From Pisaster brevispinus (taxonomy: Eukaryota > Echinodermata > Asteroidea > Forcipulatida > Asteriidae): a DNA stretch of 64,000 bases. The stretch is taken from positions 7,421,218 through 7,485,217 of the forward strand of contig JAMKCF010000011.1 of the NCBI GenBank assembly GCA_023634235.1. Direction: 5' to 3'. The notes beneath the pieces are model-generated. The model worked only from the letters and a program-made list of their open reading frames with translations, made no database searches and had not been told where the DNA came from. Positions 37,601 to 46,743 of the stretch are shown piece by piece (positions within the stretch are counted from its first letter, which is position 1; each line of letters starts with the position of its first letter). A program made the translations under genes and the position numbers.

Positions 37601-39020
37601 TGCAAAGTCATAGTCTGGTTCTTGAAAATATGTATAAACAGTTAATTATGTGTAAGAGATTAGGTACCACACAAAAGTTGAACAGCCAAACGATTGGCCC
37701 TTGAACATGAGTAGAACATTTCTAAAAATAACGGCGAAAGAAAAATCACAAAATTAATTCTGACGATTTTTACAGTTTTTTTCGTTATAAGGCATTTATT
37801 AATGGGAATAACAGTGCGATGAGCCGGTCTTCACTGCGTGGTAATGACCTTGGTTGGTGGTTGGCCGCTGTTAATGGACCGAGCCGAAGGCGAGGTCCAT
37901 AACAGCGGCCAACCACCAGCCCGGTCATTACCACGCAGTGAAGACCGGCTCATCGCACTGTTATTCCCTAATTAACGTCTGATAATCTGGTTACCAGGAC
38001 CGTTCGTTGCTGCTTCATTTTGGTCAATTTTTTTAAACGTTTATGTTTTGCTTGTTTGTTGTGGTGCTAGGCTGTTTTTGTTTGTTTGTTAGTTTGTTTA
38101 TTGTGGTTGTTGTTGTTGTTGTTGTTCTTTTTGCCTCTCGTCTTTCAGATTGTGAAGGGCGACCGCGGGACGTACGATGCAAACTACCTGGACGGCAACG
38201 CAATCATCGGTGGGCATCCAGCATTCACCAATATGTACATGGCAACGGCCTTTAGCGGCCACGGTACAATGCAGTCAGCTGCTGCCGCAAGAGGGCTCTC
38301 TGAGTTGATTCTTTTCGGGGGTTATAGAACTCTTGACCTTTCCAGGTTTGGGTTTGAACGATATGTGATTCCTGGGAAACCCTTCGAAAGTGAGTTGAAC
38401 TTCTGTTAGATCAGAACCCTTTGATTCCACCATTTTGTCTCCTTTTGGGGGGGATGGGGGTAGTCTTGATCATGTTACTAGAACCTTCTTGAGGTAATAC
38501 CATAAAGAGCAATTCCACCTTGACTGACATTACGTTTTTTACTAATCGTGAATATCTGTCATAAGTGCCGACAAAATAAAGTATTGGAATTCTTGGAGTA
38601 AGTGCCAACTATAGTTCGAATTGTTTAAATACTTAAAATGTTATGGGGGACACGTATCTGGAGAGGGTTTTGTCACGTCACTTTCCTTATGATATTATAA
38701 CATTGCAACATAAATGCGGTAGCGCAAAGTTGGTTGTAAGTACCGGTGATGTAGGTAATTAGCATGGTATGTCAGGTGTATATTTTATAGGTGATGGGTG
38801 ATTAGCACTGTTTGTCAGGTGTACCCTTTGTCTACACCTAGTAGTACATGTATATATTTGGGGGAAATTCAGGAGTACGGTAGAGTACCAATTGACACGG
38901 TGGGGAGTAGACGATGCCTGATGTGGACGACCGACCCTGAAGACTTCCAAGGTGTTGCCGGGCGTTTTTTGACACGTTGTTCCTGCAGAAAAAATGAGGG
39001 CGCTCTTCACACAGGTTTGA
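31692..39020 (+). CDS. FOXRED1-like FAD-dependent oxidoreductase (mitochondrial)
   Basis: Nine exons: 31692-32021, 32439-32549, 32767-32888, 33535-33629, 34125-34309, 34756-35067, 36440-36538, 38149-38389, 38989-39020. All are GT-AG with compatible phases, giving about 508 aa, close to the usual ~490 of FOXRED1. Residues 1-50 are Arg/Lys-rich like a mitochondrial presequence; GGGIVG at 73-78 is the Rossmann dinucleotide motif; FGGIRQQFSTPEN follows; exons 5-6 carry NEGWL and GVGEGP; exon 8 carries the C-terminal FAD-contact FSGHG. FOXRED1 assists assembly of respiratory complex I in the mitochondrial matrix; membership is clear, but the region aligning with the conserved SAWAGYYDYN segment reads KGDRGTYDAN, so this may be a divergent paralog and not the orthologue. 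Reading through the exon 8 donor gives a stop at 38407-38409 (504 aa) with a nearby poly(A) signal, an equally possible 3' end. Confidence 0.88.
32982..33428. mobile_element. GGGTCAGAA-family element with internal 22-bp tandem array
   Basis: It begins AAAACTCCCGAGTCAGAATT and ends GGAAGTTTTTAGAGTG, near-complementary termini. The interior expands a 22-bp unit (GGGTCAGAATGGACCCGGATTC) about ten times. It lies in intron 3 of the FOXRED1-like gene. Relatives: 23336, 35143, 41925, 53936, 54866. Confidence 0.75.
33821..33975 (+). mobile_element. tRNA-derived SINE
   Basis: GTCGAGGGCCGAGCGGTC (A-box region), a long variable arm, GGTTCGAATCCC (B box) and GGTCAAGACA give a class II tRNA-Leu/Ser-like head, followed by a short CACTTTACCATAATTG body. 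It lies in intron 4 of the FOXRED1-like gene. Confidence 0.7.
35143..35379. mobile_element. GGGTCAGAA-family element
   Basis: Left end ACACTCGAAAATCTTCCGAG and right end CGGGAGTTTTTAGGGTGTAAG are near-complementary termini; internal GACCCAG/CTGGGTC blocks are shared with the other copies. It lies in intron 6 of the FOXRED1-like gene. Confidence 0.7.
35855..36200. repeat. Dispersed repeat related to 51751-51964
   Basis: The right half (CATCGTGCATCACTAC, then TGAACAAGAATTTGTGCAAG, then CAGTGGGGTCGAGC) matches the order of blocks at 51840-51960 (CATCATGCATCACACTC, TGAACAAGAATCTGTGCAAG, CGCTGGGGCCGAGC). Non-coding, intron 6 of the FOXRED1-like gene. Confidence 0.5.
37804..37968. mobile_element. 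Near-perfect foldback MITE, 165 bp
   Basis: Two arms of about 76 bp (starting GGGAATAACAGTGCGATGAG and ending with its exact complement) flank a 12-base loop. Very few mismatches indicate a young insertion. It lies in intron 7 of the FOXRED1-like gene, about 180 bp upstream of exon 8. Confidence 0.9.
38575..38580 (+). promoter_or_regulatory. Candidate poly(A) signal of FOXRED1-like gene
   Basis: AATAAA lies about 165 bp after the read-through stop of exon 8 (38407-38409). It supports a transcript ending here instead of one using the distal exon 38989-39020. Confidence 0.4.
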
Positions 39021-40085
39021 AACATGAATTATGCATGAGTTCACCAACAATGTAACACGACGAAGTCTAGTCTAGACAGCAACCACATTCCAACTTCGTG
39101 CGACCATTGCTCCACATGCGTGGTCTGTTAATACGGCCTGGCTGTCTCCATCCTCTGATCATGCTCTGATGGTGCTACAATAGCCGTTTAAAAGATATTT
39201 GTGTTTTTAAAAAGCTGTGTGCAAGCATGGAGGTAGCAAGTATTGGCCCAGAATTGTACTTTTCAATTAAACTTGGTTTACAGAGATGTCTGCTTGTAAA
39301 AATCAACAGTTTATTTTAGGGTATAGAGTCCCTGTTTTCATACTGTAACTAGAAGGCTTTTACATAGACAACTGTTCTGTACAAATTATTTCCTGTTTAC
39401 ACAAGGTCTTTATTTCATTGAAATGTTTTACACATTCGTCTGGGTGATATAATTATGATACACGGGTACGGGTGTAGGCCTACACAACACCTATTCCATA
39501 AGGAATAGGGAAATCCGTTTTTCTTTACTGTTTATCACAAAAATAGAAAAATCTAATATTTCATTCCAAAACTAAAAGTGTAAAGAGCATTTAAAAGTCT
39601 TTACTTCTCCTGTTACAAGTGAAACAAAGTCGGAGAAGTTTCCAAACTGTATTTTGTTTGATTTAATGAGCTCTAAAATTTCAGGCTAAACCTGCAAGCA
39701 TGACTTAAACTATACAGAAACACTTGTCTCCAGAGAAGTGATTTCGGTTTTAGGATGGAGGATCGAAGAAATGGTTTTGTAGGCCTAAGGCTGAGTACCA
39801 AGGACAGTCCCCTCATGCTCTCTCGTACATGGCAGTACAGTGTACATGTACATGTACACAATATGTAATGTACATGTACACACATACATGTTTATATTAT
39901 AAACAGGATAAGCACCCACACAGCACACACGTACAGTTAAGTATCCTAAAAGCAAGTTTTCTGCACAATTCCACAATGCAACACTTCACATGCATATTCA
40001 TGTTTCAAACCTGTGTGAAGAGCACCCTCATTTTTTTTTTCTGCCGGAACAAAAAAAAATTGCTGGCCGGACGCAGGACGTGGAC
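38951..40085. repeat. Inverted repeat pair spanning the distal FOXRED1-like exon
   Basis: The left arm (about 38951-39045, containing GCTCTTCACACAGGTTTGAA) is repeated in inverted orientation at about 39965-40085. At least 60 bp match closely, including the poly-A/T run, with weaker similarity beyond. The left arm contains the candidate terminal coding exon, so the right arm carries an inverted copy of it. Confidence 0.75.
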
Positions 40086-41924
40086 AGCTACTTTCCTGAC
40101 TACCACCGTGTCAAATTAAATAATCATCCGTAATAATGAGCCAATTTCCTTAGCCAGACTAGGGGGTTCGTCGCCTGAGAGAAGAAGAGACACTTTATAA
40201 AACTGCTATTTCACAACTGTCAAGCATATTGTTGTACATGTAACTTGTGTTGGGATATTTCACATGACTGCTAAAAACACCTGCCTACCAGATTGTGATA
40301 AAAACATGTACTCTCCCATCATAGCAGGAAAGCAACATTCAACATGTTCAGGTATAAGATTCTTTTCCTTTTCCCCATCTTTTTTCTATTTTGCAATACA
40401 CCATGTGTGTGTGGTACAGGTACTATCTCTAAGAAAATGTTATTTTGACGGCACATCCTGGGTATCTAACATAAATTCATCTATTTAAAAGTTATTTTCC
40501 TAATAAAAAGCCACTGAGAGCTGTTACTTTGACACAAACATAAATTAAATACCATTAGCTTAATGAAAAATACCAAAAGAAATAAGTTTGGTGACATAAA
40601 TATAGTGTCAACTTCAGAGTGCTGTAACTAACAAAATAGTTGGTCTGGAAGTTGTTGTTGTTTTTTTTCATCTCCAGAAACTTAAAAATATACCCTATCA
40701 ATTTTGCAACAACAAAAAACGAGAAAATTTTTTTTTTGAAATTTTGAACCTCGCGTCGCACTTGCATGAAATTTCTTATATGAATTAATCGAGAATATTA
40801 CAAAACTCAGAACTAACGCAGTAAAAGTTTTATGGGGGGGGGAACACATTTTTGGGTCACATGTTTGAATTGTTTTTTTTTTAATGTGTCATAAGTTACA
40901 AGGTGGCACAAAGAATATGACTTGATGACGTATGGTTCAGGAAATGTGATCTTTTTGTTTTGATTTTCCTGTCTGGACCGGAATGAAAGGTCAAAGTGGG
41001 GTCAAGTTTTTAATAAAGTGTAAAATATGTCAAATGATACAAAACACAAAATATGACTGTTTAACATAAATTTCAGGAGATACGACTTTTTTTACTTTAG
41101 AGCTTTCTGTTTGTGTCGGAGTACAGGTCAAAGTGGAGCCACGTTTCTAAAGTAAAACGTGCTGTAAGCTACAGCACAGCACAAAGATTGTAACTCTAAT
41201 GACATGCGGTTCACAAGATATGAATTGTTAAATAACAAACTTTGAATTAAATGTAATGTGACAGCTGCTGGCGTCAGGATGGCGAAAACATGTTTTTCAG
41301 ACTAAGTTATTATAAGCTACAATATGGAATAAGCGTTGCCCCCGTGCAATGCCTTCGATCAAAAACCCTGAAAATTCAAATAATTCACATTTTGGTGTAA
41401 ATTTAATACGTTGACAGACGGCGCTGTAACAGGTAGTGGCGTCATATTTCCAACCATTATAACATCAGAGAACACATAATAACAATTTAAAACGCTGCAA
41501 AAATAGCGCACCGCGCCACGCTATCTTTTAGATTTTTATTTTCACCACACAAGCCATAAGACAGGAATAGTGGCGAGAGAAATCCATTGACTCAGCCAAA
41601 CTCTACAAACCTCTGGGTAACACTGAGGTCAGAACCCCTTGGATCCAGAACCGGGTCAAATTTATACCCATGACCCGATATCTTTGGCTGGTAACAAATT
41701 CCGGCCGAAAATCAGGGGAATAAATGAATAATATTATACATTTATTGTGTGCCATTGAGACCAAGGCCTTAAACTGTTACTTCTTCCTGATCACCGAGCC
41801 CTAATCGATCCTGAAACCATCTCAACTCCTTATGTAACACGCAGCACCAGCAACCAAATTGGCGCACAGGTTGCTAATAATTCATGTAAATAATATTTAA
41901 CCCTGCAGGTATCCATTACAAAAA

Positions 41925-42090
41925 ACCCTAACGGGTCAGAATTAACCTGGTCTCAGGGACCCTGACCGTTTCCAGGTCAACCTGACCCAGAAACTGATTC
42001 AAAAATTGGATTTTGCCTCAGATTCTGCGTCACTTTGACCCATTTCTAGGTAATTTTGGAGACAAATTCCGGGTTTTTGAGAGTGTTATA
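41925..42090. mobile_element. GGGTCAGAA-family element
   Basis: Starts near ACGGGTCAGAATTAACC and ends CCGGGTTTTTGAGAGTGTTA, with internal TCAACCTGACCCAGAA and GATTCTGCGTCA shared with the copy at 32982-33428. Confidence 0.65.
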
Positions 42091-43183
42091 GGCCCTACTC
42101 ATGTACCGCTAGGTAATGAAGTGTATCTTTAGTTAAATGTCTTTCCTAAAGGTCATACCAAGAATTCGAACCCACGCTCCAATTCAAATTTAGGCATACA
42201 CACTCGAGACCAAGTACGGGTAGACTGTTCGGTCATGGCAGTACGCAAAGCAACGTTTGTCTATTAGCAGCTCTTTAAAATTGTATGCAATATTCACGGC
42301 AGTTAAAAGCAGCATCTCCCGCTGATGATTTGTGTTTCTGCTTGATATGATTTTAAAGCACCCTCGGTCAAATGTTTCCCTTCTGTAGAGCCATTTACAC
42401 TTCATCAGCTGAGAGAACTTTACACCCGCTGCATACGTACACATGTAAAGTGCACATAGGGTCTTTATGAATCCGTGCGGATCGGGCATTTGTCAATTCG
42501 TCACCAGTCAAAGCGTTTGAAGTGACATTCAAGATTCTCTATTAAAGCACAATAGTGCGATTCTGTGAATGACGTCATGATCGAGACGGTGCAGATCTCC
42601 TCCCCATTAGCCTACGTTGTGAAATGCCAGGGAGTGACCACGTGCCAACCAGCACCGGTGACCCCCACTTGAAAATGGATGTTCGGACTCGTACAGATTA
42701 AAGTATAACTAGACCTACATTGACACTACATCCCATTGGCAGAATTTAAAAGCTTCCTTAACTCACTTTACAATATAAAGTGACCTTTTAAAATTGGGGG
42801 AAAATCTATACCTTTACGTTTAAATGGTGTAAATGCCCATTTCTTTGATACCTTATAAGTGTAATTTTTGTTAAAATCCCAAAATTCGATGTCGTCACAT
42901 TGAAATATTATTGTCTGCACATTTTTTTACAAAAACTTTCAGTACCTAAATTATAATAATCTTCAATCAAAACGGCAGTTTAACTTGAGCCAATGACTGG
43001 CACAGAAATTACTCCTTGGAATGTACAGACCTACTTGTTTTTGCTGTCCGATAATGTCATGTTTTTATATTTCGATCTGAATTAATTTTTTGTTTTTAGA
43101 ATATTTATACATATATATATATCCAATGAAATCGTCTTCTATCACAATTCACAGTGCTCGATACATCTCTGTAGAGCTATAAC

Positions 43184-43280
43184 ATGTAATAAATTCAGAA
43201 TATGAGTTAAACAAACTTTTGCATGTTTCTCTTCTGCAAAAGCAAATGTTTGTTTAACTCATATTCTGAATTTATTACAT
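43184..43280. mobile_element. Hairpin with 33-bp perfect arms
   Basis: ATGTAATAAATTCAGAATAT and onward through TGAGTTAAACAAAC is exactly complementary to 43248-43280; a further TTTTGCA/TGCAAAA pair extends the stem. It lies just left of the Penelope-like element, next to AT-dinucleotide runs. Confidence 0.85.
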
Positions 43281-43985
43281 ACATTTAAATATATATATAT
43301 ATATATATTACCAACTCAAGACAGTCCAACCCTTTGGACTCAACGTAAACACTGGTGTTAAATAAATTCCCATCACACTCCTTCCACCTTTGCTTGTTTT
43401 TTTCTTCGATATAAAATAAACACAATAACTGTAAACAACAAGTTCTCTCCACTAGTCTATTTTTACGCTTTCTCTCTCGCTTACTTCATTGATACAAAAT
43501 AGATACAGTTATTGTCATTTACATGTTCCCTACACTTCTTCTTTTTTCTCTCTCTCAAAAAGTTTTGAAAAAAAATCAACCTGTCAATAACCCATTCCCT
43601 CTGCAGAGGAATTAATAACCTGCTCTCTCTGCAGGTTCCTCTTGCTTAGTTTTAACTTCTTACACTGATTCTTTTATTCTATAATTACTTTGATCTTGCC
43701 TCCTATTGTTAGTTGCATTTTCTTATGTGGCTTGCCCTCTAATCCTACCCTTTCATGCTTCCCGCATTGTAATACCTACAATGCAGTACCACCTTTATGG
43801 TCCAGCGATCCAGCCTTTGACACTGACCATCCTTTGTTCTCACCTCTTCACTCTTATTGGTTCTTAGCCAGTAAATTTACAACTCTGATTGGCTATATTT
43901 TCCCGCTTTTTTCTGGATACTCTCCCTTAATCCTTTGCTCCTCTTTTTGCTATAAATGGATATGTTTGTGTTTGTTCTTGTTTAT

Positions 43986-44024
43986 GCCTCTGACGAAGGT
44001 CCGGATTGGATCGAAAGCTAAGGC
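43986..44024 (+). ncRNA. Hammerhead-ribozyme-like motif, left pLTR
   Basis: GCCT, CTGACGA, a 5-bp stem II (GGTCC/GGATC with one G-U pair), GAAA, GCTA, AGGC occur in order. GCCT/AGGC can form stem I, CTGACGA and GAAA are the catalytic core, and GCTA leaves a nearly absent stem III with cleavage expected after the A. Minimal hammerheads are known from Penelope-like pLTRs. Confidence 0.65.
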
Positions 44025-44054
44025 CATCTCCCCTACTAATTTTATATATATATT

Positions 44055-44573
44055 AACACATATTTTCCGCCGCCCTAAAAACCTGGGAGACATTCTAGTC
44101 AGGGCCAAACTCCCCCAGGTACAGGCCAAACACCACCACTAACAGAGATACAGGGTTGTCACAAGTGTACCCGCTCTAAATGTAGAACCTGTCTCTACAT
44201 CAAACCCGCACTTAAAGTGAAGAGTCATAGCACTGGCTCTTCTTACAATATCAAGACCGACTCCCTATGTAGCACACCCAATGTGGTCTATGTTATATCT
44301 TGTAAAAGATGTGGACTACAGTATGTGGGAGAGACTAAGACCAAACTCAGTCTTCGCTTTGCAAACCATGTCTCTTCCATAAAGACCAAGAAACTGTACC
44401 CCGTCTCCATCCACTTCAACAGCCGTAATCACAGCGTCAAAGATGTTGAACTCATCGTGATTGAGGCTTGCAATGGTGACGACACACACCGCAAACTCAG
44501 AGAATCACACTGGATTCACCAACTCAAGACAGTCCAACCCTTTGGACTCAACGTAAACACTGGTGTTAAATAA
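44055..44573 (+). pseudogene. Penelope-like element 3' ORF with GIY-YIG nuclease domain, frameshifted
   Basis: The first frame carries FRRPKNLGDILVRAKLPQ, the linker typical of Penelope elements; a frameshift near 44130 leads to GCHKCTRSKCRTC, a Cys/His cluster, then the GIY-YIG nuclease (VVYVISCKRCGLQYVGET..., Arg in LRFANH, RESHWIHQL). The reverse transcriptase that should precede it is absent, so the copy cannot move by itself. The stop lies within the second pLTR. Confidence 0.8.
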
Positions 44574-45172
44574 ATTCCCATCACACTTGCTTGTTTTTTT
44601 CTTCGATATAAAATAAATACAATAACTGTAAACAACAAGTTCTCTCCACTAGTCTATTTTTACGCTTTTTCTCTCGCTTACTTTATTGATACAAAATAGA
44701 TACAGTTATTGTCATTTACATGTTCCCTACACTTTTCTCTCTCTCAAAAAGTTTTGAAAAAATCAACCTGTCAATAACCCATTCCCTCTGCAGAGGAATT
44801 AATAACCTGCTCTCTCTGTAGGTTCCTCTTGCTTAGTTTTTACCTCTTACACTGATTCTTTTATTCTATAATTACTTTGATCTTGCCTCCTATTGTTAGT
44901 TGCATTTTCTTATGTGGCTTGCCCTCTAATCCTACCCTTTCATGCTTCCCGCATTGTAATGCCTACAATGCGGTACCACCCTTATGGTCCAGCGATCCAG
45001 CCTTTGACACTGACCATCCTTTGTTCTCACCTCTTCACTCTTATTGGTTCTTAGCCAGTAAATTTACAACTCTGATTGGCTATAATTTCCCGCTTTTTTC
45101 TGGATACTCTCCCTTAACCCTTTGCTCCTCTTTTTGCTATAAATGGATATGTTTGTGTTTGTTCTTGTTTAT

Positions 45173-45211
45173 GCCTCTGACGAAGGTCCGGATTGGATCG
45201 AAAGCTAAGGC
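45173..45211 (+). ncRNA. Hammerhead-ribozyme-like motif, right pLTR
   Basis: Same order and spacing as the copy at 43986-44024: GCCT, CTGACGA, stem II, GAAA, GCTA, AGGC are all kept, so the structure is intact in both pLTRs. Confidence 0.65.
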
Positions 45212-45699
45212 CCTCTCCCCTACTAATTTTATATATATTAACACAAATATTTGACACCCTTTTAAGAGGTAACAGATTTTGAAACTTTTCTCCATTTTCA
45301 TGAAGACTCTATCGATAGAAAAATGAGTGCATCACAAAATTAGAGCCGCTCTTTAAATTGCAATAGAGGTTAGGAGTGTTGTACTTTGATATCAATACTT
45401 TGTTTTTATTCTTGTGCATTTACAAGAATACAAAAAATATCTTGATATTGACGTCCTCACAAAAGTGCCTCAACGGGTTTCGTATCTTTGAAAAGGGCAC
45501 TCTATGAGGGAAGTAACAATTCGTACAAGAACAAGTCAAGGGGTAATTGCCTAACTGCCACCCCCCCCCCCCCCCCCCCACTCCCCGCTTCCGTGAAGTA
45601 TCGGGTCTTTTTAAGCGTCTCGAACAAATTCTATACGGGTAAAAATAATATAAGTAGTATATGAAGTATGAGACCTACTCCTTTACAAAGCACCATGTA

Positions 45700-45958
45700 A
45701 TGGTTTACAAGGTGCAGTGGCGCAATATGCAGCCAATCAAACCAGGAACGGCGGGGCGAACCCCTTCTCTATTCGATAAGTGCACCGGGTTCTTTTACAT
45801 GCGTTACACAACGCACGGGACCAACGGCTTTACGTCCCATCCAAAGGACGAAGCAATCATGGTTAAGTGTCTTGCTTAAGGACAAAAGTGTCACGACCGG
45901 GACTCGAACCCACACTCTGCTGATCAGAAACACAAGAGCTTGAGTCCGACACGCCCAT
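45700..45958 (-). mobile_element. tRNA-derived SINE, long copy
   Basis: On the minus strand: remnants of the tRNA head (GGGTTCGAGTCCCGGTCGTG), TTAAGCAAGACACTTAACC, CGAAGCAATC complement, GACGTAAAGCCGTTGG, AAAGAACCCGGTGCACTT, then a tail with GTTTGATTGGCTGCATATT. Part of the A-box region is lost. The same tail is at 7990-8140 and the same head at 4729-4813. Confidence 0.75.
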
Positions 45959-46743
45959 AGTAATGGTACCATAAGGAGGCACATTGCCTTAAAACCCTCT
46001 AAAACTGTGCTGTTTGGAATTGTTCATTATCTTTTTTTTTTTTTTTAAAGTTGCCTATGAACTAAAACATCTACAGTATGTTGTAATTAGTGAATAGTGA
46101 TTACAAAAAACCCATAAATTTACATCTGGATAAACAACATACGGTCCACCATTATGAGCGATCGAAACTTTGGCCCTGCAAAATTGCGGACCGCGTTCTG
46201 TCATGAAATTAAACAAAAATCTAACATTTTCCAGAGATACTTGTTTGAACCATTACATTCTACTGTTAAAAATAAATTTTTAACCATATTATCCGCATAC
46301 ATTTGTTTTAATAGCCCAAAGCGCCCAGTCCGAAGGCCATATGCCCTTTAATGATGGCTACATGTTTGTAAAATGATGTTCTCTTCGCAATTTTCGTATT
46401 TTTTTTTTTAGAATATGATGTTGAGGGTTTTTTTTATGATTTTTTTTCTCAAACACATGCATGACAATAATTCATTTAACGTACAGCAAACCAATCTACA
46501 AACATCAGTATAATTCCTGTGCTAAAGCCAAATCCAACCGAATGTCTGTTTACATGAAATGATTAAAGCTGCCTATACACGTTTGCGCCTTCTGGTGTAA
46601 ACAATTATCAAATACAAGGACGATTAAAAAAAAAACAGCTCGACATTAGTTGTATAAAATAACTTGTTTGCTAATATGATCCAATGCAAAGCACAACAGT
46701 CCCCTTCGCAGATCGACAAACAGCAGGGAGAAGAAGAATCTCG

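Larger units (their letters stand above)
43310..45252 (+). mobile_element. Truncated Penelope-like element with two pseudo-LTRs
   Basis: Two direct repeats of about 735-755 bp (43310-44065 and 44518-45252) are almost identical apart from small indels. Between and overlapping them lies the 3' end of a Penelope-type ORF encoding a GIY-YIG nuclease; the end of that ORF (FGLNVNTGVK, stop near 44573) falls inside the second repeat, as expected for Penelope pLTRs. The reverse transcriptase is missing. Each repeat has a TATAAATGG box (about 43952 and 45139) about 35 bp before a hammerhead-like motif. Confidence 0.85.
42770..45345. repeat. Dispersed repeat, copy 2, split by the Penelope-like insertion
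   Basis: The left part (42770-43140) and right part (45253-45345) match successive blocks of the repeat at 19118-19570 (CAAAACGGCAG, GGAATGTACAGACC before; GAAGACTCTATC, ATGAGTGCATCACAAAA after). The Penelope-like element and a hairpin sit between them. Confidence 0.5.

Noticed and set aside
43690..45254. Two similar open frames of 150 and 125 codons with Cys/Phe-rich products
   Set aside because: They are the two copies of the pLTR. They differ only by the pLTR substitutions and carry no domain; the coding part of the element is the GIY-YIG frame.
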